Shown: piece after piece, positions 9,271 to 19,570 of the stretch
Layout of the letters: every line of letters starts with the position of its first letter
Numbering within the stretch: the stretch's first letter is position 1
DNA from: Azolla pinnata
Taxonomy: Eukaryota; Streptophyta; Polypodiopsida; Salviniales; Salviniaceae
Assembly: GCA_037176905.1 (NCBI GenBank)
Contig: JBBBWG010002282.1
Location: 1 to 33,540 of the forward strand
DNA: 33,540 bases
Direction: 5' to 3'
Translations under genes and position numbers: made by a program
Notes under the pieces: model-generated
Database searches by the model: none
Seen by the model: the letters and a program-made list of their open reading frames with translations, nothing else
What the model was told of the DNA's origin: nothing

Positions 9271-12200
9271 GGATGTGCACGCGGAGGAGCAGGACGAGAA
9301 GACGAAGAGGAGGAAGAAAGACCGAGGGAAAGCGACGACGGCGAAGGAGAAGGCAGATGTTGAGATGAAAGAGGAATCGAAGAAGATTGCAATTGACAAG
9401 GAGGAGGAGGAGGAGGAGAAGAAGAAGGATAAGAAGAAGAAGGATAAGAAGAAGGATAAGAAGCAGGATAACAAAGAGGGGAAGGAGAGAGAAGATGCAA
9501 ATGATAGGAAGAAGGATAAGAAAGAGGAGAAGGAGAGAGAGGATGCAAATGATATGAAGATGAAGGAAAAGCAGCAAGAAGGGATAGAGGAAGAGGATGT
9601 AGATATGACTGAGGAGGAGGAGGAGAAGAAGAAGAAGAAGAAGAAGGAAAAAGGGAAAGAGGAAGAGAGACTGGAAGAGGAAGAGGATGTGCACCAGAAG
9701 AAGAAGGAAGAGAGGAAAGAGAAAGGAGAAGATGATGTGAGTGAGAAGAAGAAGAGGAAGAAGGAAGAGGAAGGTGATCAGAATTTGAAGAAGGAAGAGA
9801 AGAAGCAGAAGAAGAAGAAAGAGAAGCAGGAAGTTGATGTGAATGAGAATTCGAAGAAGGAAGAGAAGAAGCAGAAGAAGAAAGAGAAGCAGGAAGTTGA
9901 TGTGAATGAGAATTCGACGAAGGAAGAAATCAAGCAGAAGAAGAAAGAGAAAGGGAAAGAGAATGAGAATGAGAAAGAAGGCGAGGATTTAAATGAGAAG
10001 GAGAAGAAGGAAGCTAAGAAGAAGAGGAAGAAAGGAATGAAAACGCAGGATGAAGATATGGGTAGTGACATAAAAATGGGGAATTCCTTAGAGCAACTTT
10101 GCAAAGGAAGTATTTTGATTGATATGTTGGAGGGAAAGAAGAGAAAGAGAAGTAAGAGTGAAGAAGGGAATTCGGATTTGCCATCAGTTCCAGGTAAATT
10201 CTTTGTTTATCACCTCAAGGTAAGTCAAATACGATGTGGATGAGCCAAGAAAGGATATCTTTCTATATTGTTTAGGAGAGCAAAGTTCTGATGATTCATC
10301 AGCAGAGAAGATAGTGAACAAAAGAAGAAGGAACGAGGAGCGAATCTTATCTTTTCCATCAGTCTCAGGTAAGTTCTTTGTTTCTCCTTAGTTTGAATGT
10401 AATAATGCTTTGGGTGAATGAGTGAGAAAAGAAGGGATTCTTTCCATGATTCAGCGGAGGGAGGAGGTGAACGATGTATCCCAATTGGCATGATAACTGA
10501 GAGGAAAAAGGAAAAGAAGAGAAGAAGGGAAGAACGAGGACAAGAACAGAGAGAAAAAGCTACATCATTTTCCTCAGGTATGTCCCCTCTCCCTCTTGTT
10601 TAATGAAAGATGAAAGGAAAGATAAGTAAGTCAGCACCTGTCTAATCCAGCACAAGAGCTACGTGGAGAAAGAAGTTTGACTCATATACCAGAGAAGAAA
10701 GGGGGAAGAAGGCTCAAAGGAGATAAGCCATCTGATGCTTTACCTGTTAAAGATAATTATGCATTGGCTGATGGAAAGGGCAAGAAGAAAAAGGAGAAGG
10801 AGGAGGAAAGGAGTAATAACGTGCTTGAACATGGCGAAAAATGTGAAGAAGCCATAGAGCAATGTAGCAGCTCCACAAAAAACCTGAATAAGAAATCCAA
10901 GAATAAGCGCGAAAGAAGCCAACTCAATTCTGCTATTTCTGAGGATATTACGCTTGAAATTGCTGAAAACATTACCTCAAAGGCTATAAAAAGGAAATCT
11001 GTTTTGTCCTGTAGACCTGAAAAGGATGTTTCTGGTACAAAGAAAGGAATTAACTTAGCCGATGCCGAAGGCCTAGACAAAGAAAATATCTCTGCTAGCG
11101 ATTCTGTTGCTTTGCAAGAGGATAGTCTTCTTGGAGACACAAGCACAAAGAAGAATGCCAAAAGTAAGAAGAAAAGGGTAACTTTTGTAGACCAAGTCAC
11201 AGATGAAGTCAACAAAAATCAGGTTACGAATGATGAGGCAAATGGCATTGAAGCTTTCAATGAGGAAACGGACGGTTCTACCATGACAAATGATGACGGT
11301 GAAGAGCTTTGGGGTGTGCGCTTTTCCCCTGAAGAAGATGAAATAATCAAGCAGGCAATCTTTGATTACATCAAGGTACATATAAAATTATATAGTATCT
11401 TGGAAATTGATCTAAATGAGAAGGCACCCTTTTCTATTAGATGGAAGAGATTTTTAAGAAGTTTCTGATCAATGCTCAAGTACAAACATCTCTAAATGAT
11501 AACATTGCAGAAAGTGATAGTAGCTAGTTTAAAAGTTTTGATGTCTCCTCTAAAGAATGAACCTTGTTTTGTGCTATATTATATTCCATCATTTTATGCA
11601 CGTTTTAGATGAATATTATTTTCTAAATGCCAGTCTGGTTTTCTTGGATATTTAGCTACTCTGCGTTTATTCCTTCCTTATCCCTGCCTCATACAATTAA
11701 ATATCTATATCTATGCATGTGTATTTTATCCCTCCCTTATGCTTGTCCAACCTAGTTCTTACCCCAGTTGTAACGTTTTCACATTGTTTTGGCCATGCAT
11801 ATGTATATGTACTGTACTCTTCAAGAAGGAGCTTGAACTTATTCATATATTAAACTCCCTTTCTTCTCTTCGTTATCATTTCTAATGTGTTTAGCCATGC
11901 ACATGCTTATAGTTTGTGGTTTGATTCTAGGAGAAAAGTTGGGAGGAAAGTGAAGGTCTGCAGAAAATTTTGAATTGCAAAAAACACAAAGAAGTCTCAA
12001 ATTGCTGGAGTATCATAAGTAAGATCTCAAAACCTTGTTCATTATGACATGAAATGATATGATTGATGTGTTTGAGTATTACAGGGAGATGTTTACCGTA
12101 TCGTCCACAGCAAGCCATTCGTTATCGTGCTCATTTACTTTTAGAAGAGGGAACCCACTTAGGATTCTGGACAAATGAGGAAGAAGCTCTACTTCGGAGG

Positions 12201-14706
12201 TTAGTGGGATGGGTTTACTATTATCAGGGAATTTTGTTTGCCTACTATTTGCATGCTCGTACCACTTTATGTTTCATAAGAAATTGTTCTCTAATTGATA
12301 AGATAGGCTCATAGTTTGTTGGTTGTCTAAGAGCTTTCTCTATGGGAGCTTCTCTAGATAACATTAAATCCTGTTCACCCAAATTTCCTAGGACCCCTCC
12401 TCAGATCAACGGCAGTCTGAATAGAATCCCTCACTTTATCTGCAGGCCTCATCATGTTTCAGCTGTCATTGATTACCTATCTAGCACATATATTAGAATA
12501 TGGAATCACACTAACAGAAATAGAACCATTATTTGCACAAGAGGGAAGAGAGTGTAATTGGTACTGTTGTATAGTATATCCATCTTTGACCATTCTAATA
12601 CCCTTTCTAAATTGCAAAGGGAGTGTCACTGCAAAAAAAATAGCTAGCCAAGAAATGTTTTTTGTTTTACGGCCATAATGAGCTCATAAACAGCCAAAAT
12701 ACCTGAAATGGCTGGAGAAGATATGAACCATTGGAATACAGGCATGAAGCTTTCTGAATAATTTGTTAATTCTAAGTAGCCATGGATCTGTAAACTAGTT
12801 GCCACAGATATAACAACCAACATATCTGTCTATCCTGATTGAGACATGGGCACGGTTGGATATTTCCTTCTTGATTTGGTCAACAGTGCACTATTAAGGT
12901 CCCTATCCATAATTTTGGACGTGTACATTAACAAGCATGATAGTGTGAAAAGCCTGAAATTTCTGTTAATTGGATGGTTAGTACTGTGGAAAATTCAATT
13001 CAATGACTTACAATACTCTGAAATGCCATTTATTATGTTAAGATTGCAGGGAGAACGAGGCAATGCATGGAAGGAATTTGTACATTTATTGGGTAGGGAT
13101 CGCATGAGCATTAAAGAAAAATGGAGGAGCTTGAAAAGAAGAAAAGCGTCAGGTAGCTTTTTTGGAGTATGTTATACAACCACTCCTACTTGAATGTTGA
13201 AGTGTAATTGCTAACTTTTATCCCATCGGTGATGTTATGCCTTGTAATGTAAAACTTAAGAGTTTTATCTACTTATTTATGTATGCTTCATTCGGATTAT
13301 AGATGTTGCCACAATAAAGTTTGTCAGCATAGTTTATTTCTATTGGCAAAAATGAATGCGATGACTTTTCTTAGGCCGTAGCCCGATTCTCTTCTTGTTC
13401 TGAATTAACTGTTAGATTGTACTTTCCTGTAACTATTTTAGCATGACTATCACCTACTCTATGAAACCAGTTCTTAAAGATTATGGCATGGTATGACTGC
13501 ATCTTACCATTGGAATTTATCCGTCAAAGCTTTGTGTTATAATTAGGCATCAAACGATTAATAAGCACACATCCATAATGCTATGTTGATTGCAAGTTGA
13601 GATCAATAACAAGAATTGTAAGCCATGTAGAATGCTTTTGTCCCATGAATTGTTTGTTGAAAATTCATAGTCAAAGAGAAGTGTGTTTTTGATGGTCCTT
13701 GATATATTGACATTTTAAACTACTGGTGGCCTATTTTTTGGGATACTGGTGGCCTAGTTTTTGGGATTTGGATGAGGAAATGTTTGTAAAGTCTAGTTAA
13801 ATCGCTTTTCTGTATACCTGGGGTTTCATTGGTTTTCACCGAGCTCACTTTTATGCAGGAAGATGGACCCAGGAAGAATTACAGAAGCTGTCAGAACAAG
13901 TTCATAAATGCTTTCGAATCAAAGCTCTACTCAACTTAGAAAGTCAGAATAAGACCGACCACCGCATTGTATGCCCATTCTTTTGGCATCAATTAAATGC
14001 TATGAAGTATGAATATTAGTAAAATTTTCCATTTGCAGCTTCGGGATGATATTAGCTGGGAAAAAATTGCGGATGATATTGGGAACCATAGTCATGGTGC
14101 ATGCTGTGGGAAATGGTTAGATAAATCATTGGGTATATTTAATCTTGTCTTTTGGTCCGAACAATATGAGCTAATGAAGACAGTTTTATTGTAGGTACTA
14201 TCAGTTATGCTCCACAATGGTGAATGATGGTCTCTGGGATAATGAAGATGACTTCCTTCTTATCAAAAGGTGCGCGTGTGCATTCGTATTAACCTGTGGC
14301 CAACAAATCATAATATTGGCTAATATGTAGCTATATTATGTACATTACATTGCAGTTTACTAGAATCTGGAGCTTGTGCTGAAGAGGAGGTTGATTGGGA
14401 TAATGTCTTACATCATAGGTATGGGTTTGTTTTTCCTTCCAGGGAAAATTGCTTGAGCTTATAACAGTCTCCTTAGTTAATCAAAGTTGAAACAACATTG
14501 ATAAACTTTCTAATCCTCTAAACTGTGTAAAATGGTATGGTCTCAGATCTGGAAATATCAGCTTAAATCGATGGAAACAAATGACAAAACAGCTTGGTGA
14601 GAATAGAACCCGGCAGTTTCTAGAGAAACTGGATATACTTGCTAAGCGCTATGCACCAGAACTCCTAGACAACTCGATGGAAGAGGTCCTGAAGAGTCAA
14701 AACTGA
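9128..14706 (+). CDS. REB1/DMTF1-type Myb protein, RNA polymerase I termination factor-like
   Basis: Twelve coding exons: 9128-10193, 10276-10368, 10455-10577, 10651-11375, 11931-12018, 12085-12199, 13043-13152, 13859-13968, 14039-14115, 14195-14269, 14356-14418 and 14547-14706. They splice in frame to 934 residues. The first two thirds are Lys/Glu-rich and nuclear-like, with an internal near-repeat around EKQEVDVNENS. An acidic segment FSPEEDEIIKQAI (about 651-663) starts the conserved part. Three Myb/SANT-like repeats follow, with aromatic anchors at FWTNEEEALL (from 726), RWTQEEL (from 775) and LWDNEDDFLL (from about 851), ending near LAKRYAPELL. This layout matches plant and fungal REB1-like factors; a role in rDNA transcription termination or replication-fork arrest is inferred from the family. 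The start at 9128 is the first in-frame ATG; the frame stays open upstream but only with GTG at 9053. Exon 7 uses the acceptor TTAAG at 13042, needed to keep frame. Confidence 0.85.
10181..10577 (+). repeat. Serially duplicated exon-end/donor segment in the Myb gene
   Basis: The end of exon 1 (CCATCAGTTCCAG then GTAAATTCTTTGTTT) and the end of exon 2 (CCATCAGTCTCAG then GTAAGTTCTTTGTTT) are nearly the same across the splice site. The end of exon 3 (TCATTTTCCTCAG then GTATGT) is a looser third copy. All three junctions are phase 1. This suggests small exons added by internal duplication, each extending the charged linker. Confidence 0.6.
13720..13768. repeat. Short direct repeat in Myb intron 7
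   Basis: ACTGGTGGCCTATTTTTTGGGA is followed directly by a second copy ACTGGTGGCCTAGTTTTTGGGA, differing at one base. A small recent slippage duplication with no expected effect. Confidence 0.8.
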
Positions 14707-15740
14707 ACCAGGATGATCGTATATCTGAACTGTTGATTTAATCGATCGCAATCCTCAACGAAGCCAATGCTTTCTTCACGCAAAACGGTTATTGTCATCC
14801 ATTTGGGTCAGCTCTTTTTCTCCCTTTTCGACTGTCTAAGTTGACAGGAATCATCTATCATATCCATGCTCGTCATGTGCCAAGTGGTTTACTAAGTAAA
14901 GATATTTGAAGTATCTCTGAATGTATACCAAAGGTGTAGCATAGAAGGTTGCATACTATTTTGACATCCTGGAGGTATGGCATGCACCTGGGCATGGGTC
15001 CTACCAGTTTATAATTTGTTCAATCTGGAAAGAGCGTTTCAGTAGACGTACAAGCTTTGCTGCAACAGATCTAATAACCTTCAAAGGATGCGCAGGTTTG
15101 CAAGGTACAAAATATTTAACATTGTAAGATCAATTAATGTTGTGCAGTCATATATATTGCAGTTGCCAATTGGTGTATAAAGAGATAATCTCTTGGATTT
15201 GTATGCAAAATGCTAACAATTATGTGAAAAGTGTAGGCTGAAAGAAGCACAGCAATTATTATATTCTACATGATATCTTGTGCATGATAATAGTCCAGTA
15301 AACCTTGTTAGTTATATGCAAGTGTTGCTTAATGGATAAGCTTTTGTAGTTACCGACTCATGCTTTTAAGCAAAGAAATCCTACTGGAATGCAGGGCTCT
15401 TTTTGGTGGATTGAAGTCCATAATTAGCGCATTTGAAGAAATCATCAATGAGTAATCATGGGCAAGATTAAGAAGGATTACCATTGGGGGAGCTATCTGA
15501 GAGTATAGTCAATTAATTAGTGTCATTCAATACGTAATGTGATCGTTAGAATTATGCAGTGATCAATGTAATCGAATTATTGTCCATTGGATCGAATGTA
15601 AGGGATTCCACTGAAAACAACGTTGAATTCCCAGTTAGAGAGGGTCGACAACCATAAAAAAAATCAGTTGATTGTTGGCAGAACAAGCTGATTTGTTACC
15701 GGATGTCTGAAAATCTTTCACTGATGATATGGAATCGTTG
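14707..15740. other. Gene-free stretch after the Myb gene
   Basis: About 1 kb of AT-rich sequence with no coding region. The first few hundred bases are presumably the 3' UTR and polyadenylation region of the Myb gene. I see no repeat or RNA gene in it. Confidence 0.5.
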
Positions 15741-15745
15741 AATTT

Positions 15746-15886
15746 TAAGGATTTTTTTCATTCAAATATTAATCACAAATAGAAGAGATTAGATCAACTG
15801 ATTGATCAGAAAACCTAAGGATTTTTTTCATTCAAATATTAATCACAAATAGAAGAGATTAGATCAACTGATTGTATCAGAAAACG
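15746..15886. repeat. Near-perfect 70-bp tandem duplication
   Basis: A 70-bp unit starting TAAGGATTTTTTTCATTC occurs at 15746-15815 and again at 15816-15886. The copies differ by one inserted T in ATTGTATCAG and a base or so near the ends. The identity shows a recent event. Confidence 0.9.
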
Positions 15887-17395
15887 AAAAGTAGTCGGGA
15901 CAAAATGTATCGAAGTACGCATCATTTCGTGCCAAGTATTCAACCAACCCTATCCAACCCTAAAGCCGATGCATTCAAATTTCTGCACTCGTGAGTGGGT
16001 CTGATTCGAAAAACTAGAAATAGTGGAAATGTGCCTTCCCTCGATGGAAAATTTCGAAGCTGTGGAATTAATTATGAGGTTCATGACAACGGGGATCGGA
16101 GCGATTCCGGAGTTCTTCGAAGTATATTCGCTCTCTATCCACCTCATTAAAGGTTCAACAATCGATGCGCCAAAAGCGACAAGCAAAAAACCAGAAACAC
16201 GTTACAGTTCATCCGTCGATCGGCTCCAGACCAACGTGACAAAACCTGATCGATTCGTCTGTATTTGCATCGATGCATCCTCGATCGCCCCTCCCTCAAT
16301 TTTCGGTTGTTTCTTTTCGCAAACACGGACTCTATGTACTCATGGCATGTTGCTCTTCGATTCGTTTGAAATCAAGTAAGAGCCCCACGATCCATAAACT
16401 CGTTGCATCCGAGGGCTTCTCAAAGCCGATAGTGTTGCCAGAATCTAGAACAGACTACTCATCCGAGAGATTGAACGGTATGCATGGTTTGAGTTCACAG
16501 GGCCACTCTCTTCTCCGGATTAGGTAGGTGACCGAACTTTTAAGGCTCTAGGAAGCTGCGAATCAAGGAACAGTTAGCACTCTTAAGGGACGATATGATG
16601 CAATTAGACGCTCATCAAGCAATGTAATTAAGAATATGATGCAATTAAAGGCTCATCAGAACAATGCAGTTAAGCATCCGCTAGCGTTTCATACCCCTTT
16701 TTTTCTGTTGCCAGTGTTGTTAAACACTTCTGGATCGACGCAAGCAGAGCGAACATTTCATGCCCCACATCCTGTCCGAACGTGACGGTTTCCGAAATGC
16801 CCTCCGAGCTGTGAACTCCGAGAATCCGCCAGACTCATCGTATCTCGTCGACCAAACAAAAAAAAAAAAGAATAGCACGCTCTTTCTATGCGATGCTTGT
16901 TGTTTACACGCGTGCAACAACGCAGCGAGCGACATTTCCAAACTCTCGAGAGGACGGGGAGTTCCTCCGCTATTACGAGAAAGTTCCGAGAACAAATCGT
17001 AAAAACGAACAGGACAATTGTTTCAAAGAAGATGAAGAAGAAGAAGAAGAAGAAGAAGAAGAAGAAGAAGAAAGCTGCAGCCAAAATTAGAGATAATGCG
17101 TTCCAATTGTTCTCCTAACTATTTGTACAATTTAGGGACCTCCAAATTGAACAGTAAAAACAAAACAACAAAAACCCCAAAAAATAAAAATGCCCTGCTA
17201 TTTCTTTTTTTCACCCCTCCCGTTGAATTAAAAAAACCCCAAAAAACAAAAAACAAAAATAAAAAATGCGGAAATTCTCCTCTCCCCCAAATTAGTTTCT
17301 ATTCTGACGGTAAAAAAAACAAAAACAAAAAACAAAAAAACCAGAAAACAGAAGAAAAAAAACAGAAATCATCTGTTTCTGGATAAGGCGGGGCC
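15887..17395. other. Intergenic region with weak open frames and A-rich tract
   Basis: A minus-strand frame at 15950-16186 and a plus frame at 16023-16379 have no recognisable motif, and I do not call them. A (GAA)n run lies at 17029-17072, followed by an A-rich stretch with ACAAAAAAC and ACCCCAAAAA words from 17150 to 17370. No gene is supported. Confidence 0.45.
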
Positions 17396-17400
17396 GCGGC

Positions 17401-17616
17401 CACGTGGAAATGCCACGTGGAAATACCACGTGGAAATGCCACGTGGAAATGCCACGTGTCAAACACGTGGGCATGAGGATCGGTCGCGGCATCTTGCGGG
17501 CCCCGCACGTGCCATCTGCCACGTCGGACGATCCGATCCGTCCACGTCAGCAGGCGCGGGCCGCCGGGGGCGTGGGCCGTCACGTGGCCTCCTGCCACGT
17601 CAGCGGTTGCCACGTG
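17401..17616. promoter_or_regulatory. Dense G-box/ABRE-like cluster (CACGTG x9, CACGTC x3)
   Basis: CACGTG occurs at 17401, 17414, 17427, 17440, 17453, 17464, 17506, 17581 and 17611; CACGTC occurs at 17520, 17543 and 17596. The first five are in 13-bp tandem units of the form CCACGTGGAAATG. CACGTG is the plant G-box bound by bHLH (PIF, MYC) and bZIP (ABF, HY5-type) factors. The block is GC-rich inside A-rich flanks. The nearest plus-strand gene starts 2 kb downstream (DUF506), so the target is not certain. Function is inferred. Confidence 0.7.
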
Positions 17617-18319
17617 GCCGCGCCAGCTGCCCCAACTGCCTTCCTTTTTCTAGATCTCAAAAAAAAACAAAAAAACTGATCTTCTACATTATCCAAAAAA
17701 CGATAATAACTACAATAATAATAATATCCGACGTGGCGCCCCACCTTATCCTTTCGAAGATAGAAACTAGAAAGAAAGGAAAAAACAAGCCCTTTTTTTT
17801 GTTCTCGAAAGAAGTTAAAAAAAGAACGTTTTTGAATGAGCAACAAATGTTCACACGGATATATAGTAAAATAATAGAGATAATATATAAATAAAATCAC
17901 GATATAGATAGATGTATATATTATGTTTTTACATGTATTATATATATTATATGTATATGTTTAGGCTGTAAATAGAACAGAAAAAAACAATCACGGGGAA
18001 AAATAATGGAATTTAAAAGGCGGGGGGGGAGGGAGAGAAAAAAAGAAATGGAGGGCGGATAATAAATAACGAAATAAATAAACAAATAAATAGTCGACTT
18101 GAATGAGTCGGTAGCAAATGAAAGTAAATATTTTACTCGCGTATTTTAGGTCTTTAAATAATAATCTCTTTTGTTTTTTTGGGTTTTTGTTGGTTGCTTT
18201 TCTTGAATCGAATTTGGTTCGTATTTTCCCAGCAGATAAATCTGGGGAAAAAACAATTTCAAGAACATTTTCTGGTTTTTTTTCTCTGTACATTTTTAGA
18301 ATTAGTATTCTCTTTCACA
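17617..18319. other. AT-rich spacer, no gene seen
   Basis: AT-rich sequence with TATA-type alternating runs at about 17920-17960, a G run at 18023-18030 and several A-rich runs. One further ACGTGG core lies near 17731. Open frames are low-complexity. Confidence 0.45.
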
Positions 18320-19020
18320 GTCGCAGGAAAAAAGTCCGTCGTCGTCGTCGTCGTCGTCATCGTCGTCATCGTCTTCGTCTTCGTGTTCCTGCTTTGCCAT
18401 TCTGAGACAGATCGCGCCANNNNNNNNNNNNNNNNNNNNNNNNNNNNNNNNNNNNNNNNNNNNNNNNNNNNNNNNNNNNNNNNNNNNNNNNNNNNNNNNN
18501 NNNNNNNNNNNNNNNNNNNTCGCTGCTTCCTGCCGCTTCCTCGCCGTTCCTGGAGCCGCCGTTCGCATCTCAAACACTGCACAAGTCCTTCGTCGTCGTC
18601 ATCGTCTTCATCGTCTTCGTCTTCATCGTGTTCGTGTTCGTGTTCGTGTTCCTGCTTTGCCATTCTGAGACAGATCGCGCCATCGCTGCTTCCTGCCGCT
18701 TCCTCGCCGTTCCTGGAGCCGCCGTTCGCATCTCAAACACTGCACAAGTCCTTCGTCGTTGTCTTCGTCTTCGTCTTCGTGTTCCTGCTTTGCCATTCTG
18801 ATACAAATCACGCCATCGCTGCTTCCTGCTGCTTCCTCGCCGTTCCTGGAGCCGGCTTCACATCTCAAACACTGCACAAGTCCTTCGTCGTCGTCGTCGT
18901 CGTCCTCCTCCTCCTCCTCTTCCTTTTTCCACTCTGATACAGATCACGCCATCGCTGCTTCTTTCTGCTTCCTCGCCGTTTGTCGAGCCCGTTCATCTCA
19001 AACACTGCACCATCGCTGCT
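18320..19020. repeat. 133-136 bp minisatellite, four or more copies, with assembly gap
   Basis: A unit with CATTCTGAGACAGATC, CGCCATCGCTGCTTCC, CTCGCCGTTCCTGGAGCC, CATCTCAAACACTGCAC and a variable GTC/TTC triplet tract repeats. The marker CAT/CACTCTGA starts at 18398, 18661, 18794 and 18930, so complete units are 133 and 136 bp. A shortened copy ends near 19015. Copies lose similarity to the right. The array lies just upstream of the DUF506 gene. Confidence 0.9.
18420..18519. other. Assembly gap of exactly 100 N
   Basis: One hundred undetermined bases inside the minisatellite. A round 100 is the usual placeholder for a gap of unknown size, so the true copy number of the array is unknown. Confidence 0.95.
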
Positions 19021-19151
19021 GCTGCTGCTGCTTCTTCTTGATGATAGCCTTCCGAAGGCACCATTGCCTTCTTCGTCGTTGCTGCTCCTGCTTGTACTGT
19101 ACAGTAGTCTGACATATCCCTCCATCGCCGTTTCTGTTCCTGCGCCGTTCT

Positions 19152-19183
<32 letters not shown>

Positions 19184-19280
19184 TAAGTCGGTTGGTTATC
19201 TGAAGAACTACACCATCGCTTCATCAACATCGTCATCATCGTCATCGTCATCGTCATCGTCATCACCATTTTCTTCTCTA
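19020..19280. repeat. CTG, TTC and CATCGT triplet/hexamer tracts in the DUF506 leader
   Basis: A short (GCT)n run is seen at about 19013-19031, (TTC)n at about 19147-19184 and CATCGT-type repeats at 19225-19265. These precede the DUF506 start by 300-550 bp and may be in its promoter or 5' UTR. Confidence 0.7.
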
Positions 19281-19570
19281 CGACCGGTAATCTGAAGCAA
19301 GAACGGCATCCCCTTCCTTGCTTCCTATTCCCCTTTTGTTGTATTCGTCTTCACTTCTTCGTGCAAACGATTCCTCGCCAGGGGTTTGCCATCACCGGAC
19401 TACTAGTAGTGGGACCAAAGGAAGTCGGATTATCTCTTTTCCTCCATTTCCTTCTCACTACAGTTATTTGGGACTGTGGTTGCTGCGCGCGCCGTGTCCG
19501 ATCTTCTCTGTAACTCTCCGCGAGCTGCTTGAAGACGGAATTTCTTCACTGTACAGGGATCTCTGCAGCT

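Noticed and set aside
9008..9694. Long minus-strand frame rich in Leu and Pro
   Set aside because: It is the antisense shadow of the Lys/Glu-rich exon 1 of the Myb gene; GAA/AAG codons give Leu, Phe and Ser runs on the other strand.
15950..16379. Overlapping frames on both strands in the intergenic region
   Set aside because: Short, mutually overlapping and without a recognisable motif. I considered a gene fragment, but nothing supports it beyond an open frame.
17299..17613. Frames on both strands across the G-box cluster with repeated His/Phe/Trp or Glu/Met/Pro words
   Set aside because: They are translations of the 13-bp CACGTG repeat. No start context or homology supports coding.
18179..18937. 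Plus-strand frame of 252 codons across the minisatellite
   Set aside because: It includes the N gap and consists of minisatellite units with Ser, Val and Leu runs. The open state follows from unit length and triplet content.
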